Source: Corallium rubrum
Taxonomy: Eukaryota > Cnidaria > Anthozoa > Scleralcyonacea > Coralliidae
Direction of reading: 5' to 3'
Assembly: GCA_964035015.1 (NCBI GenBank)
Contig: OZ035997.1
Coordinates: 63,888,904-63,952,903 of the forward strand
Length of the DNA: 64,000 bases
Within the stretch, counting starts at the first letter, position 1, and each line of letters starts with the position of its first letter. Both the position numbers and the translations under genes were made by a program. This document shows positions 53,298 through 62,863 of the stretch, piece after piece. The notes beneath the pieces are model-generated. The model worked only from the letters and a program-made list of their open reading frames with translations. It did not search any database and was not told where the DNA came from.

Positions 53298-53390
53298 GTC
53301 GGCAGCTTTTATAATTGCGTTACGTAGTTGAGGATTACACTTTGCCAATACTTTTAAAACATCACAGTTCCTTCTTATACAAGCAGACAT
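53292..53390 (-). pseudogene. N-terminal part of the small Polinton A protein split by B
   Basis: ATG at 53390, reading MSACIRRNCDVLKVLAKC then LRNAIIKAADDD. This is the start of a small Polinton protein with the RNAI(I/L)KAA motif. It continues in frame at 36528-36292 after removal of B and one copy of the duplication. Confidence 0.75.
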
Positions 53391-53425
53391 GGTCAAATGA
53401 TAGCATTGTCATTGAACAGCCCCTT

Positions 53426-54250
53426 TTATACTCTGGGCTGGTACACGTAATGGGTGTCAGTCGGAAAGATCCCGGATCTTACTCGGATTTCATCGGGACA
53501 GGTCGGAGTGAGGTCGACAAACAGATACGAGTAAGGCTCTTTAGTCGCCATCTGATAGGCTTACTGGAAAAACTTTGTGTTGCTGGGATACAACTGTTTG
53601 GCCAGATGAATTACTTGACTAGCAACGCGGACATTTCCCGTGCGGACTAAGTAACTAGCGTTGAGAGAGATGGTACGGTGATCTTTGCTTCGATGAAACA
53701 AATTTTGCACGATATAAATTACACTGAGATTCCCATGATGGGATTTTTTCGTAAAAAGTTTAGCAATTTATGCATCTTTTTCTCCCATCATATCGTCAAT
53801 TATAAATAGATTTCTTGTTTGGGGGTTAATGCTATCCAACATAGATTGGGGCAAGCCTTGAACAAACTGAATTCCAGGGATTAAGGTTTCTATTTCACCA
53901 AATGTATCTTGATACTCTGAATAAAAATACATGATATTTTCTAGAGCAGGGTCGATCATGATTTGGGCGTTGACTAACGATCGTTTCACAAAGGTTGTCT
54001 TGCCTGTCTTAGTACCTACAGAGACCATAAGCCCGAAAGGATGTGTTAGCTGTATCGAAGACGTTTTTTGACGCTCAGGGGAGAACGTAGATGTCATAGC
54101 AGTAAATGGGGCAAATGTTGTTACCCTATCACTGATAGACCTTTTGTGATGAAAATATCTCATATGGCGTAGACGATTGCTTGATGCAGAGAATGATTTT
54201 TCGCAGACTTCGCAAACGTAAGACATGTTCACACAGTGACTGTTAAGCAT
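53426..54250 (-). pseudogene. Polinton A zinc-finger/A32-type packaging ATPase
   Basis: The N-terminal C2H2 finger (YVCEVCEKSFSASSNRLRHM..H) is followed by Walker A (VSVGTKTGKTTFVKRS) and Walker B-like FIIDDMMGEKD. A stop lies at 53768. The C-terminal part continues in shifted frames: LSV..IYIVQNLFH, RTISLNASYLV, LAKQLYPSNTKFF and a final VYQPRV. At least one nonsense change, one frameshift (near 53725) and a further stop near 53560 kill the gene. The finger-ATPase fusion differs from the finger-less ATPase of B. Confidence 0.8.
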
Positions 54251-54288
54251 AAACTGAATGCCACTCTTTTGTGCAACTGCTTTTTATA

Positions 54289-54585
54289 AGACTGAATCAT
54301 CGAATCCTAAGACTGAATCATTGAATCCTAAGTTTGAATTATTGAATCCTAAGATTGAATCATTGAATCCTAAGACTGAATCATTGAATCATTGAATCCT
54401 AAGATTGAATCATTGAATCCTAAGATTGAATCATTGAATCATTGAATCCTAAGACTCAATCATTGAATCCTAAGATTGAATCATTGAATCCTAAGATTGA
54501 ATCATTTAATCATTGAATCCTAAGACTGAATCATTGAATCCCAAGATTGAATCATTGAATCCTAAGATTGAATAATTGAATCCCC
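54289..54585. repeat. minisatellite, about 21-bp unit (tgaatcattgaatcctaagat)
   Basis: Roughly a dozen units with variants lacking or doubling the tgaatcatt half. It lies between the end of A homology and element C, where the right terminus of A would be expected. Confidence 0.9.
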
Positions 54586-54838
54586 CCTCTTATCCCTCAC
54601 ACCAGAATAACACAAATGAATAGTGTTAATAAAAGATGTAATTTTTCCCATTTACAAGCACACGCACACGCACACAAAAGTTAAAATTATTTACAAACAT
54701 ACAAAGTTAAAATCCATAAGGTAAAGTGTCAAAATTATTTACAATCACACGCTTATTATATACAACTCGATAGTCCTTACTTTCTCTCTTTGTCATTACA
54801 TCTTTACTCTTTCAATAAGCGTGTGTTATTAGATAATT
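54586..54838. other. no gene seen
   Basis: AT-rich with a short cacacg tandem near 54660. A possible 6-bp target string (ataatt) at 54833-54838 adjoins C, but the partner is outside the window. Confidence 0.4.
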
Positions 54839-55066
54839 AGTAGTATAGAACATGAGGCTGCCGGCGCGTTTTGTTTTTTTTTGCCGAAAACAGCCTCAAA
54901 ATGTTGGGATTCAACGGGAAGAGATGTTTGAAAGGGTGGACTCTTTTTTTCCACTTTTTAAAGTATAAGCAGACGGGAAAATGGGTTTTGAGGGATACGG
55001 AAAATTTTGTCGGTGTCAAAAACGCTTCCGAATGATCAGGTTTTGGTTTTAACAACACACTTCACT
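54839..55066. repeat. left terminal region of C
   Basis: AGTAGTATAGAACATGAGG with ggctgccggc following parallels the inner motif of the B ends. It lacks the 343-bp foldback seen in B. No partner end is in the window. Confidence 0.65.
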
Positions 55067-55217
55067 TAGTTTCCGGTTTCTGTTCAACTACTTTTGTTTT
55101 ATGTTGGTACATATGTTTTCCCACAGTTACACCACCAGATAACAGTCCGAGACATGGTATATACGGCGTGATCATGGCTACAACTTTAACAACATCACTC
55201 TTTAACAGTTTATCTTT
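55067..55217 (-). pseudogene. C-terminal fragment of gene X in C
   Basis: Complement of this interval resembles 36890-37056: a KVVAMITPY-like stretch, then GLLSGGVTVGKHMYQHK and a basic tail. The N-terminal half is absent and the fragment abuts gene M, probably through recombination at the shared ttaacagtttatctttttgt word. Confidence 0.65.
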
Positions 55218-55239
55218 TTGTAATCATAACAATTTTAAT

Positions 55240-55996
55240 ATGGAGGAATTTGAATTTAAACCATTAGACACAAATCATGACCCGGACCCAAATCCTGAAA
55301 ATGATCAGGATGAAACAGATTTTGGGGGGTGCTGATGCTTTGGAGAACTTTTTAGAGTATAGTAATAGTGTTGGATCTGGTCATGTTATTGATGGTCCCA
55401 TTGTGAATAATGTGTCAGAAGCTAGAACTGAGAGGATAAGAAGAAGGGTGGCATATAGAGACTGTGAGGATTTCTTCACAAATATATTAGAACTGGAACC
55501 ACAATGTGCAGATCCACTGTTTGTTGACTATCTGATTGATAATAACATATTAAGTGTATCCAGAGAGTTTAGTGAGTCTGGTTTAGTAGTGGATTATTCT
55601 GTGAAACATTTGGGAGGTGATTTCCGAACAATTGGGCGGGCTTTAACTGAGGATGATGATGATCCACTAAGGGATGGTATTAGAACACACTATGATGAGT
55701 GGACTAAGGCTAACCTAAATAAGAAACTGAAGAAAGCTGGAATTGTGACTGCTATTGGTCTGGGAGTGATTGCATTAGTAACTGGTCTGTCTGTAGGTCT
55801 GACCAGGAAGGGATCTGATATAGTTCATCAGGCTAAGAAATGGGAAAAGTTACATCCGTCGGAGAGAGGAGACACGATACCATGGACAGAAATACAAACA
55901 GCTGGTGGTAAGGTAATTGTTTTCACTGGAGAGTATTTAATAGTGTTTGTCATGGCGGCTGGATTATTTTCCTATCGTTACACTAAGAGAGAGTAA
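55240..55996 (+). pseudogene. gene M of C, one frameshift
   Basis: ATG at 55240 after TTTTAAT, as in B. The acidic N-terminus (DTNHDPDPNPENDQDETDFG) is followed by a one-base shift in a G run near 55326-55331. The rest then reads open with DFFTNILELEPQCADPLFVD, AIGLGVIALVTGLSVGLTRK, GSDIVHQAKKWEKLHPS and a C-terminal transmembrane helix. Confidence 0.8.
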
Positions 55997-56012
55997 TCTA
56001 TAAACGTAAGTG

Positions 56013-56033
56013 GGTAAAAATATATACCTTACC
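56013..56033. terminator. conserved hairpin downstream of M and polB in C
   Basis: GGTAAAAATATATACCTTAC then C, the reverse orientation of 51237-51258. It marks the left edge of the 56034-56521 insertion. Confidence 0.45.
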
Positions 56034-56117
56034 GGCTACAATTGGCTTTTGTTAGTTGTAATCGGTTCCCGATGGTGAATATTTAAGGTTTTAACGCGAC
56101 ACGCTTCTTTATCGTTG

Positions 56118-56370
56118 ATGGAAGTCGACAAACAACTAACTACTACCATCCAACCAGACGTCCGCCAAAATCTTGGCCCGGACATTCTGAGACTGTACCA
56201 AAAGAAAAAGGATGAGGAGTCAAAGGTGTTGAAACAGCTTAGTGCATGATGTGAGGGAGAAGAAGGCTGTTTTGGAGAGAAAGGAACGCTGTCTGGAGGC
56301 CAACCTCAATCAGATAAGAATGAACATGAAGGAGATGGCTCCCTATGTTCTGAAAGCATTGGAACTCTAG
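56118..56370 (+). pseudogene. small charged coiled-coil protein, one frameshift
   Basis: MEVDKQLTTTIQPDVRQNLG then LRLYQKKKDEESKVLKQL. A one-base shift near 56240 continues as VREKKAVLERKERCLEANLN and ends YVLKALEL. About 84 residues in total. No family recognised. Confidence 0.45.
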
Positions 56371-56428
56371 TCTTTGACTGTGGTTTGAAACGGTCCTTCT
56401 CCACGGGGGAAAGCGCGTTCGTGACTCT

Positions 56429-56501
56429 CGTGGAGTCGTAAACACCCACTATTTAGTTAGGTGTTCTGATGAGGCTTGATATCAGCCGAAACGACTCTAC
56501 G
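56429..56501 (+). ncRNA. type III hammerhead ribozyme
   Basis: Stem III: CGTGGAGTCG (56429-56438) pairs over all ten positions (one G-U) with CGACTCTACG (56492-56501). The NUH site is GTA (56438-56440). Stem I: AACACC (56441-56446) with GGTGTT (56460-56465). Core CTGATGA at 56466-56472. Stem II: GGCT (56473-56476)/AGCC (56484-56487) with a 7-nt loop. Then GAAA at 56488-56491, whose last A pairs with U of the NUH. Every conserved core base is present, and cleavage would follow 56440. Stem III is open, hence type III. The transcript must come from the plus strand, antisense to polB of C. Confidence 0.85.
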
Positions 56502-56521
56502 AAATGATGCTTTTATTTCTG

Positions 56522-59500
56522 TACGCGTAGGAGTTAATCCCATCTTCCAGCAGGTATCTCTTATCATCCAAGCATGAGAGTGACACCTTATTAATTTCAT
56601 AACTACCCAGCTTATGTTTTACATTTCGAATGGTTTTTCATTTTCTGAAACACTTGTTTCTTACCAAATAGTGTGTCTTTGTAGTTCTCGTGTTTGATTT
56701 GTTTCTTAGTGACACTCTTTTTAATTCCCTTCGCGGTTTTGCCACCTACTCCGTTGTCTTTTAAATATGAATACATTTTACTTCTGAGACCAACGAACTC
56801 AACTATGGGAACGCCAGCCGCTTCGTCCTTCATCTTTCCGATAACCTTTTTGTTCGACTTGTTGTGATACGGCGAGCTCTCTGGATAGTCCGAATTGTCA
56901 AAGATATCTTTATCGGCCCAGAAGTCTTTGTAAACGTCTTCCGCCTCGATCTCATATGTCAGGCTGTCCGTATCTGTAAACAACAACTTAGCATTATTTT
57001 CATATTTCTTTAACACATAGTTGTAATGGAAATCATACATCAAGGTTTTCGATAGATCCAGAATACACATACCAACGTACGCTGGTCGGTTTAACGTAAG
57101 AACTTCCTTAATTTTGTGAACGGCAACAAGGTTTTCGTTGAATATTTTGGCGGACACAAAGGTTGGTTTGGAAACTAACTTCAACATTTTCTCCTCACAC
57201 GTGACCAACCGGACGTCCACACGCTTTCTCAGATTTTCCATCGTCTTACCGAAAACGCTGTTATTCATCAGCTTGAAGAAGTCCTTTTCGAAGGCATTCC
57301 TGGCGGCGGTTCTCTTCACCGTGTTGAAGTCGATGTACTGCTTTAGCCAGGGGGACTGATCGAACAACAAAACCCGGTGAACTTTCTTCACCCTCATTCC
57401 AAGCCTGACGTACAGCTCCAGGTTTCTGTAGTGGACGACATACCTTTCCTTCCTCATCAGGTTGGTTACCAACACTAACACCACCAACGCTGACGCCGAA
57501 CTTTTCCTTAATCTTAAAACAATACTCCGACAACATTTCTTCCCGTATTTCCATTTTTTCGGGGGCTAACGGATAGTCGTTGTGTAGGTCGTGGAGTTCA
57601 GAGGGATATTCAAGATCAACCTCAAGTATCATTCCAGTTCGACCGTCGTCCTCCGGAAGTTCCCAGTCCAGGTTTCTTAGCTTAGATTCACTCATCCACC
57701 TGAATCCACCAGTCGGGAGGCACTGACTCATGGCCCAACCATACAGATTGTTGGCGTCCAGGAACATTATATACTTCACAGCCTCGTTTTCATCATACCC
57801 CTTCATGTATGGGTTGTTTGCTTTCCCATATCTGTTGGCTATATAACTGACTCCACCTCTCATTCCTTTCTCGATGAACTGGAACATATCAATGTTAGTC
57901 ATTAACTCCAGCTTAATCCCAGTCATCTTCAGCATAGCGTCCCAGGCCAACCCAGGTGAGGTGAAGTAGTGACAGGGGTCCAGCTTATAGTACTGAACAC
58001 AAGTCTTTCTAAAGTTCTCAAAGACGTCAGCTAACAGCAACACATCCGATTTCAGGTACACGTCATGGTAGTCCCCCATTGTCCTCATCCCAAACGACCC
58101 CCAGACCTTTTGAGCGTGTTGGTAATCGGTGTCTGATATTTCCTCATCGTTTAGTACGCTATAAAACTCACTCTTTGGTGGTAACCCCATTTCCTCAAAC
58201 CGACTGAAGCTGTCCATGTAGTCATAGGGGTAAACACCCTTAGTCCTCATCAGGTCCAACCTTTCACCAAACTCCTCAGCTGTGTGTCTGAAGGCGTCAA
58301 CCGGGAGATTTCCAACCAATTTTTCCAATGAACTACTCATAAACTGAAGACTGTCCAGAAACACAAGGTTTTTACCTAACATGAAGGCCATATACTTCTC
58401 CATATTATTCGGAATGACGTTAATTTCCTGTCCGAACTTTCCGATTTCTCCCATGATGAGATGGCTATCATAACCCCTAAGGTTGTGTAAGATGACTGGT
58501 ATTTTATCAGTTAGTCTGGGATTTCTGTTACAAAGCTGGTGGGCAGATCCCCGATACCTTCCTGTTAGGTGACAATGGTCCCGGACCCTAACGTCCCCTA
58601 CTGTGTACTTCCGACCACAGATGTGACACTTTATAGCGTCTCTAAAGTCTACCCTGTCGGAATCACTCAAAATCATATCCTGGTTGAAGTGTTCTTTTTT
58701 TGTATTCTTACAATACTCCACTTCTTCCAACATCTTTTTGATGAACTTGTTGACAGCATCAGGGCCCCTATACACCTGAACAGGTTTGCTGTATCTGTCG
58801 TCGTAACAGCAGACAACCTTATACCCATAACCACAATCAGTATGTTTTTGGTACTTCTCCATGTACGGTCTTTTATCTTTCTCCTCTTGGTCTGAGGCTA
58901 ACACCTCCGGTTTGTTGACCTTCTCCGTGATCGCCTCGAAGTCAGCGTATACAACAAACGGAACATTTAGCTGTTTGTGGAAATTACTGTACTTCAACAC
59001 GTTCTTACCGGGGTCAGGCATCCTAACAGCTTGTTTACCATTTACACTGACACACACAGCCTTATGCCTATCCAGAACCTCCGTTGAACTGAAACATTGT
59101 AGACAGTAAACACAGAAGTGTTTTCTCCTCTTATGTTTTGTTTTGTTGTACATGAACCTATCAAAATCCTTGATGAGGACGTAATGTTTGTTGTTTTCGT
59201 TGGTTATAGTCAGGAGGTTCATGAGGTCGGTGAATTTCTCCTTTGATACGTAAACCGGAAAGGTTAACCCGTCCTCATAACCAAAGACGTTGATACGTAT
59301 CCTGTTCTGTCTTTCCACTCGATTGTACTGTTTCTGAGTCACTGGGAAGCTGATCCCACTATAATCCAAGTTGCCAACATGGTCCCGGTATTTTGTGACC
59401 CTTTGTGGGTCTTTTGAGACGGGAAACTTATGAGCCAAATGACCCCCCATAAAACACCTATCATCATTATTCTTAACGTTGATCAACCCCATCCGACTGT

Positions 59501-59999
59501 TTTTCAGCTCCTTAGGGAGGTCGATGTATGACGAGCCTTCCAGTGGACTGTAAACAGTCAGATTAACGTAGTGACCGTCGACTGAGTTTACTGTCCAGCG
59601 GGATCCCTCGCTTATCCACCGGGCTATCCTAACCACCACCTCCTCATTCGCGGAGTCAACGTCCTGACCAATTCCATTACCGTTGATTACAGTCCTGATG
59701 TGCCTGTTGAAGTGGGCCGTCTTATAAGTTGTTCCGCCGGATACCTCCTTTTCGAGCCTTACAACCAACGTTTCAGCGAACTTCAGCCCCCTCATCTCAG
59801 CCAGCTTCCGACGTAGTAATCGTACCACGTCATTCCTGAGAGTATTTACCTGTTCTAGTGGGTGTTGACTTACTACAGCACAACTGAACGATTTGGTTTT
59901 ACCCCTCAGGGCTCTGTCTAACTGATTTATGTCGTAACCGATTAGTCTCTCGTAGAGACGGAGGTCTTCGTCAGAATAGTCGTCGTCCTGGTGGATCAT
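56522..59999 (-). pseudogene. polB: protein-primed-type DNA polymerase B of C
   Basis: Orthologue of the B polymerase with the same layout: finger FCVYCLQCFSSTEVLDRH, Exo I VVYADFEAI, the CHICGRKY...VRDHCHLTGRYRG insert, HNLRGYDSHLIM, LDANNLYGWAMSQ, LMNNSVFGKTMENL and LLFTDTDSLTYE. One frameshift near 57475 separates the exonuclease/palm part from the rest, and another near 56620 precedes the terminal KRYLLED-like stretch. The extreme C-terminus is replaced by the 56034-56521 insertion. GC content and codon use are higher than in the B copy. Confidence 0.9.
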
Positions 60000-60052
60000 A
60001 ATACCTGAGCTAGCTCATCGTTATAACAGGGGTGATCATATTCCGTTAGGTG

Positions 60053-60640
60053 TCACCCCAACCACTCGGTGTAGAATTTGTCCGGGGTACGATCCCAACC
60101 AAGTTCCTTATACACAACCCCAAACACATTGTTATCAAACAAGTCCTTCGTTTTCCCCTTCTTAAGATCCTTCAGACTACTCAGTAACTCAATTCCTCTT
60201 CTTGAGCACAATCTGATGATATAATAATTGTATCTGGATACGTTACGACCTCTTATCAGACCCTTAATGTCCATCACGTAGAGAACCTTGGAGAAGTCTT
60301 CTAAAATAATATCAACAAACTGTTCCTTAACGACTCTAGTGAGTTTTTTCCTCATCCAACGATTTTTCGAGTGCCCAGGATGTTTGGGACCAACAGCCGC
60401 CTGATATCTCCCGACAACGTACCCATATTCTGTGTCACCACACCCTGGACAGGAGAACATCTCAGTGCTTACCTGTACACGAAACCTAGAACAACTCTCA
60501 CACCACAGTTTCGTACTACGTCCGAGTGGGTGATCGGTCAGATCTGTTAACTTAAGCTTCATCTGCTTACAGATCCATTCAACGCTTGAAGACGGTAAAC
60601 CCTTCAACCCCTCCGGTAACTCCGACCAGGAAACAGACAT
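60053..60640 (-). CDS. zinc-ribbon, TFIIB-like protein of C
   Basis: 195 residues; orthologue of 46996-47622. Ribbon LWCESCSRF and MFSCPGCGDTEYGY; helical part ILEDFSKVLYVMDIKGLIRG and YNYYIIRLCSRRGI; C-terminal ELGWDRTPDKFYTEWLG. The ATG directly follows TTTAGTTATA. The frame is intact although the adjacent polB is broken, which could mean selection or chance. Confidence 0.5.
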   Translation of the reverse strand: MSVSWSELPEGLKGLPSSSVEWICKQMKLKLTDLTDHPLGRSTKLWCESCSRFRVQVSTEMFSCPGCGDTEYGYVVGRYQAAVGPKHPGHSKNRWMRKKLTRVVKEQFVDIILEDFSKVLYVMDIKGLIRGRNVSRYNYYIIRLCSRRGIELLSSLKDLKKGKTKDLFDNNVFGVVYKELGWDRTPDKFYTEWLG

Positions 60641-60672
60641 TATAACTAAACCCTAACAAATCCCCTTAACCC

Positions 60673-61092
60673 CTACAAAACAAACCTAGACATCAGATAC
60701 CCACCAACTAGACCAACAGACCCAATAAACAGGGTCTGATACTCTTTCATCTCACCCGATGGCTTGTAATAGTCAGACAACTCAGGCTTTGGCTGGGACA
60801 ACCCAACAGCCTCAACCTGCCTTAACCTATCCTTCAACAGATCCAGAGCGTGATTCGTTGTGTTGATATCAGCGTTGGCGTCAGACAACTGTTGTCTCAA
60901 CCTCTGTATCCTATCTATCTTATCCACCTCACTCTCATACCATTTCTCCTTTGCTCTAGCCAGCTGCTCAAGGGCGTGGTTGTGTCTTTTAATCTCAGCC
61001 TCATATCCAGTATGATTTAACTTTGAAAACAAGAATCCAGCGCCCGCGAAGGCCAAGGCGTTAAACAGTCCACCGGCAACCACACTAGCCAT
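60673..61092 (-). CDS. membrane-coiled-coil-membrane protein of C
   Basis: 139 residues, orthologue of 46536-46967. N-terminal GLFNALAFAGAGFLFSKLNH, a coiled coil containing HNHALEQLARAKEKWYESEV, and C-terminal LFIGSVGLVGGYLMSRFVL. Intact; the start is preceded by GGTTTATAG. Confidence 0.7.
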   Translation of the reverse strand: MASVVAGGLFNALAFAGAGFLFSKLNHTGYEAEIKRHNHALEQLARAKEKWYESEVDKIDRIQRLRQQLSDANADINTTNHALDLLKDRLRQVEAVGLSQPKPELSDYYKPSGEMKEYQTLFIGSVGLVGGYLMSRFVL

Positions 61093-61110
61093 CTATAAAC
61101 CAATGGGTAT

Positions 61111-61752
61111 TCAGTGAATCAGTCCGTTATCCACCAGGAATTTTCTGACTATTTCGTAAATTTTATGACTTCTATAGCATGGGATCCTGAGTAACGGATA
61201 ACCATGTAACCTAGCGTAGTCGTTCTTCATTTCGTCATGTCGTTTTAGTTTCTCAAATCGTTTTTCAGCCTCTTCAGCGGTCATACTCCCCCACCGGGTG
61301 GGTATGAAATGTTGTTCACCGTCGTACTCAATCAGTAGGAAACCACAACCCACAGGTATAGCGAAGTCATACCGTAGGGGACCACCGCCCAACCCGGTTA
61401 ACCCATCAAACGTCTTCTCCTTAATGTATTTGATTATGTAACCGCGTAGGGTATCCTCGACGTCTCTTTCTCCCTTAGACCCACGACTTTTCGTGGTGAC
61501 AACTTTTGTTTCGGTTGTGTACCTAATTTCAGTTGTTTCAGTCTTTGTGTATGTTGTGATGGATTCGCGTACTTCATGTATTCCGCGTACTCCGTGTACT
61601 TTCTCACGATGTTTTCTCATATCATTCCCCCTCGTGAACGTCCTCCCACAGTCCTCACACCTATAATTTCTCTCCTTGTTGTGGATTTGCCTGACATGTT
61701 GGGTAAGATTTCCCTTAGAACTAAATTTTTTTCCACAGATCCCACAATTCAT
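61111..61752 (-). CDS. C2H2 zinc finger/PD-(D/E)XK-like nuclease of C
   Basis: 213 residues, orthologue of 45870-46508. Fingers CGICGKKFSSKGNLTQHVRQ..H and CEDCGRTFTRGNDMRKHREK..H; a Thr/Glu-rich linker longer than in B; then LRYDFAIPVG, LLIEYDGEQHF (Lys of the E-x-K motif is Glu here, a possible catalytic change) and HDEMKNDYARLHGYPLLRIP. The start lies after GTTAA, not TATA. Confidence 0.72.
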   Translation of the reverse strand: MNCGICGKKFSSKGNLTQHVRQIHNKERNYRCEDCGRTFTRGNDMRKHREKVHGVRGIHEVRESITTYTKTETTEIRYTTETKVVTTKSRGSKGERDVEDTLRGYIIKYIKEKTFDGLTGLGGGPLRYDFAIPVGCGFLLIEYDGEQHFIPTRWGSMTAEEAEKRFEKLKRHDEMKNDYARLHGYPLLRIPCYRSHKIYEIVRKFLVDNGLIH

Positions 61753-61810
61753 TTAACTTCCGGTCCCAACTTTTCCCTAACCCCTCTGAGTCAGTCCGAC
61801 CATGGGGTGT

Positions 61811-62047
61811 CTACTTTGTTTTGAACGGATCAACTGGTAGATACCCTTTCGATTGAGCATACTTAATCCCAACTGTGCTGATTCCAACGGCTAGAGCTAA
61901 CTTGACAGTACCCTTCACCGACTCAGGAGTACCCAAAGGTTGCCTCACTATCTTCTTCGAGGCCATGGAGATTGCCACAGCTCCACTTGTAATCAGGAGA
62001 GCGTCGTAGAGCTCGTTCAACAGTTCTTTTCGGTCGGTGGTTGACAT
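61811..62047 (-). CDS. small two-helix membrane protein of C
   Basis: 78 residues from the ATG at 62047, which is abutted by GTAGTAGTATA. Orthologue of 45595-45843 (DALLITSGAVAISMASKK, KLALAVGISTVGIKYAQSKG, LPVDPF). The upstream frame extension is ignored because it overlaps the neighbouring gene. Confidence 0.75.
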   Translation of the reverse strand: MSTTDRKELLNELYDALLITSGAVAISMASKKIVRQPLGTPESVKGTVKLALAVGISTVGIKYAQSKGYLPVDPFKTK

Positions 62048-62063
62048 TATACTACTACATATT

Positions 62064-62453
62064 TCATTCGTCAAAACTGTCTAAAACCGGAAGGGTTTGG
62101 ACGGGGTTCTGTGACTCGGATTTCACCACAATTCCTTCCATTACCTTTTCCTCATCAACGGTTTTCAACCTCTGGATTTCTCTTCTCTCCTGCCTCATAC
62201 TGTAATAAAGTGAGGCCCCACCAATAATCAGTCCAACAGTTCCGATTATGTAGCCATAATAAGCTGACCGACCCCCACCGACTCCGAAGTCAACCGCCAA
62301 CCGTTCCCTGGCTTTCCTCTCCTTGGCTGCCTTCGAAATCTGAGCCAGTCGTTTACCAGCAGCCACCCGTTTCGGATCCTTGACTCTCTCCGTCTTGACC
62401 ACTGATGTTATTTTAGGGACTTCCAAGGCTTTCTCAGATGTTTCGTCAGCCAT
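62064..62453 (-). CDS. single-pass membrane protein with DPKRVAAGKRLA motif, C
   Basis: 129 residues, orthologue of 45194-45577. RVKDPKRVAAGKRLAQISKA, transmembrane GYIIGTVGLIIGGASLYYSM, terminal VLDSFDE. The start is preceded by GGTTAGTGTATAG, one of the best matches to the start motif. Confidence 0.72.
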   Translation of the reverse strand: MADETSEKALEVPKITSVVKTERVKDPKRVAAGKRLAQISKAAKERKARERLAVDFGVGGGRSAYYGYIIGTVGLIIGGASLYYSMRQERREIQRLKTVDEEKVMEGIVVKSESQNPVQTLPVLDSFDE

Positions 62454-62506
62454 CTATACACTAACCTATATTCCATCTGTAGGGAATCTATGAGGTTGTC
62501 TGTCAG

Positions 62507-62818
62507 TTAATATGTAAGGTCGTCTGTAGGAGTCTGTGAGGAATCCGTGAGGTCATCTGTAGGAATCTCCGAGGTCATCTGTAGGGAATCTGTGGGAAAA
62601 TCTGAGACTGTCTTTAGGGAATCTGTTAGCTGATCTGTAGGAATCTCTGAGGTCGTCTGTGGGGGATCTGAGACTATCGGCCAGACAACAACAGATTCAG
62701 TCACGTAGTACTCTCCCCTACGGTTTCTCCTAACACAATGTCTCATCACCTCGATAGCTCTTCTGAGGGCGTGGAAGATAATCAGTATGGGTCGTCTGAG
62801 TCTCTTTGGAATCTTCAT
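62507..62818 (-). CDS. 103-residue protein with EIPTDDLTDS-like repeats
   Basis: A basic, hydrophobic N-terminus (RRPILIIFHALRRAIEVMRH) is followed by a Thr/Asp/Ser-rich C-terminal half made of four to five degenerate copies of SEIPTD(D/Q)LTDS, encoded by a tandem repeat at about 62515-62675. No counterpart in B. The ATG (62818) is abutted by TTTTATAT and is divergent from the kinase start 45 bp away. Plausible but short. Confidence 0.45.
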   Translation of the reverse strand: MKIPKRLRRPILIIFHALRRAIEVMRHCVRRNRRGEYYVTESVVVWPIVSDPPQTTSEIPTDQLTDSLKTVSDFPTDSLQMTSEIPTDDLTDSSQTPTDDLTY

Positions 62819-62863
62819 ATAAAATACAGAAGGTCTAGGATCATACCGTATACCTGGGGTATA

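Larger units (their letters stand above)
30958..54250. mobile_element. degraded Polinton/Maverick A, split by element B
   Basis: Remaining parts are 30958-36528 and 53292-54250. Plus-strand order: integrase, penton-like, basic core-like, major capsid, adenain-like protease. Minus-strand order: a 238-residue Polinton protein, a small RNAI-motif protein and a zinc-finger/A32 ATPase. This is the standard Polinton virion-gene set; polB is not seen in the retained part. Nearly every gene is broken. Element B (36529-53291) entered the small minus-strand gene with a 6-bp target duplication. Confidence 0.85.
56034..56521 (+). mobile_element. 488-bp insertion with a coiled-coil frame and hammerhead ribozyme
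   Basis: Not present in B, where polB and the hairpin are about 55 bp apart. It replaces the last dozen or so codons of polB in C. It holds a short broken reading frame and a hammerhead fold on the plus strand. Retrozyme or Penelope-like origin is possible but unproven; no reverse transcriptase is present. Confidence 0.55.

Noticed and set aside
53315-53650. Plus-strand frame of 111 codons
   Set aside because: It is the antisense shadow of the Polinton A ATPase C-terminus and the small split gene.
54289-54585. Possible iteron-type replication origin
   Set aside because: Direct repeats alone do not support an origin, no AT-rich melting element or initiator gene is nearby, and the units vary like a minisatellite.
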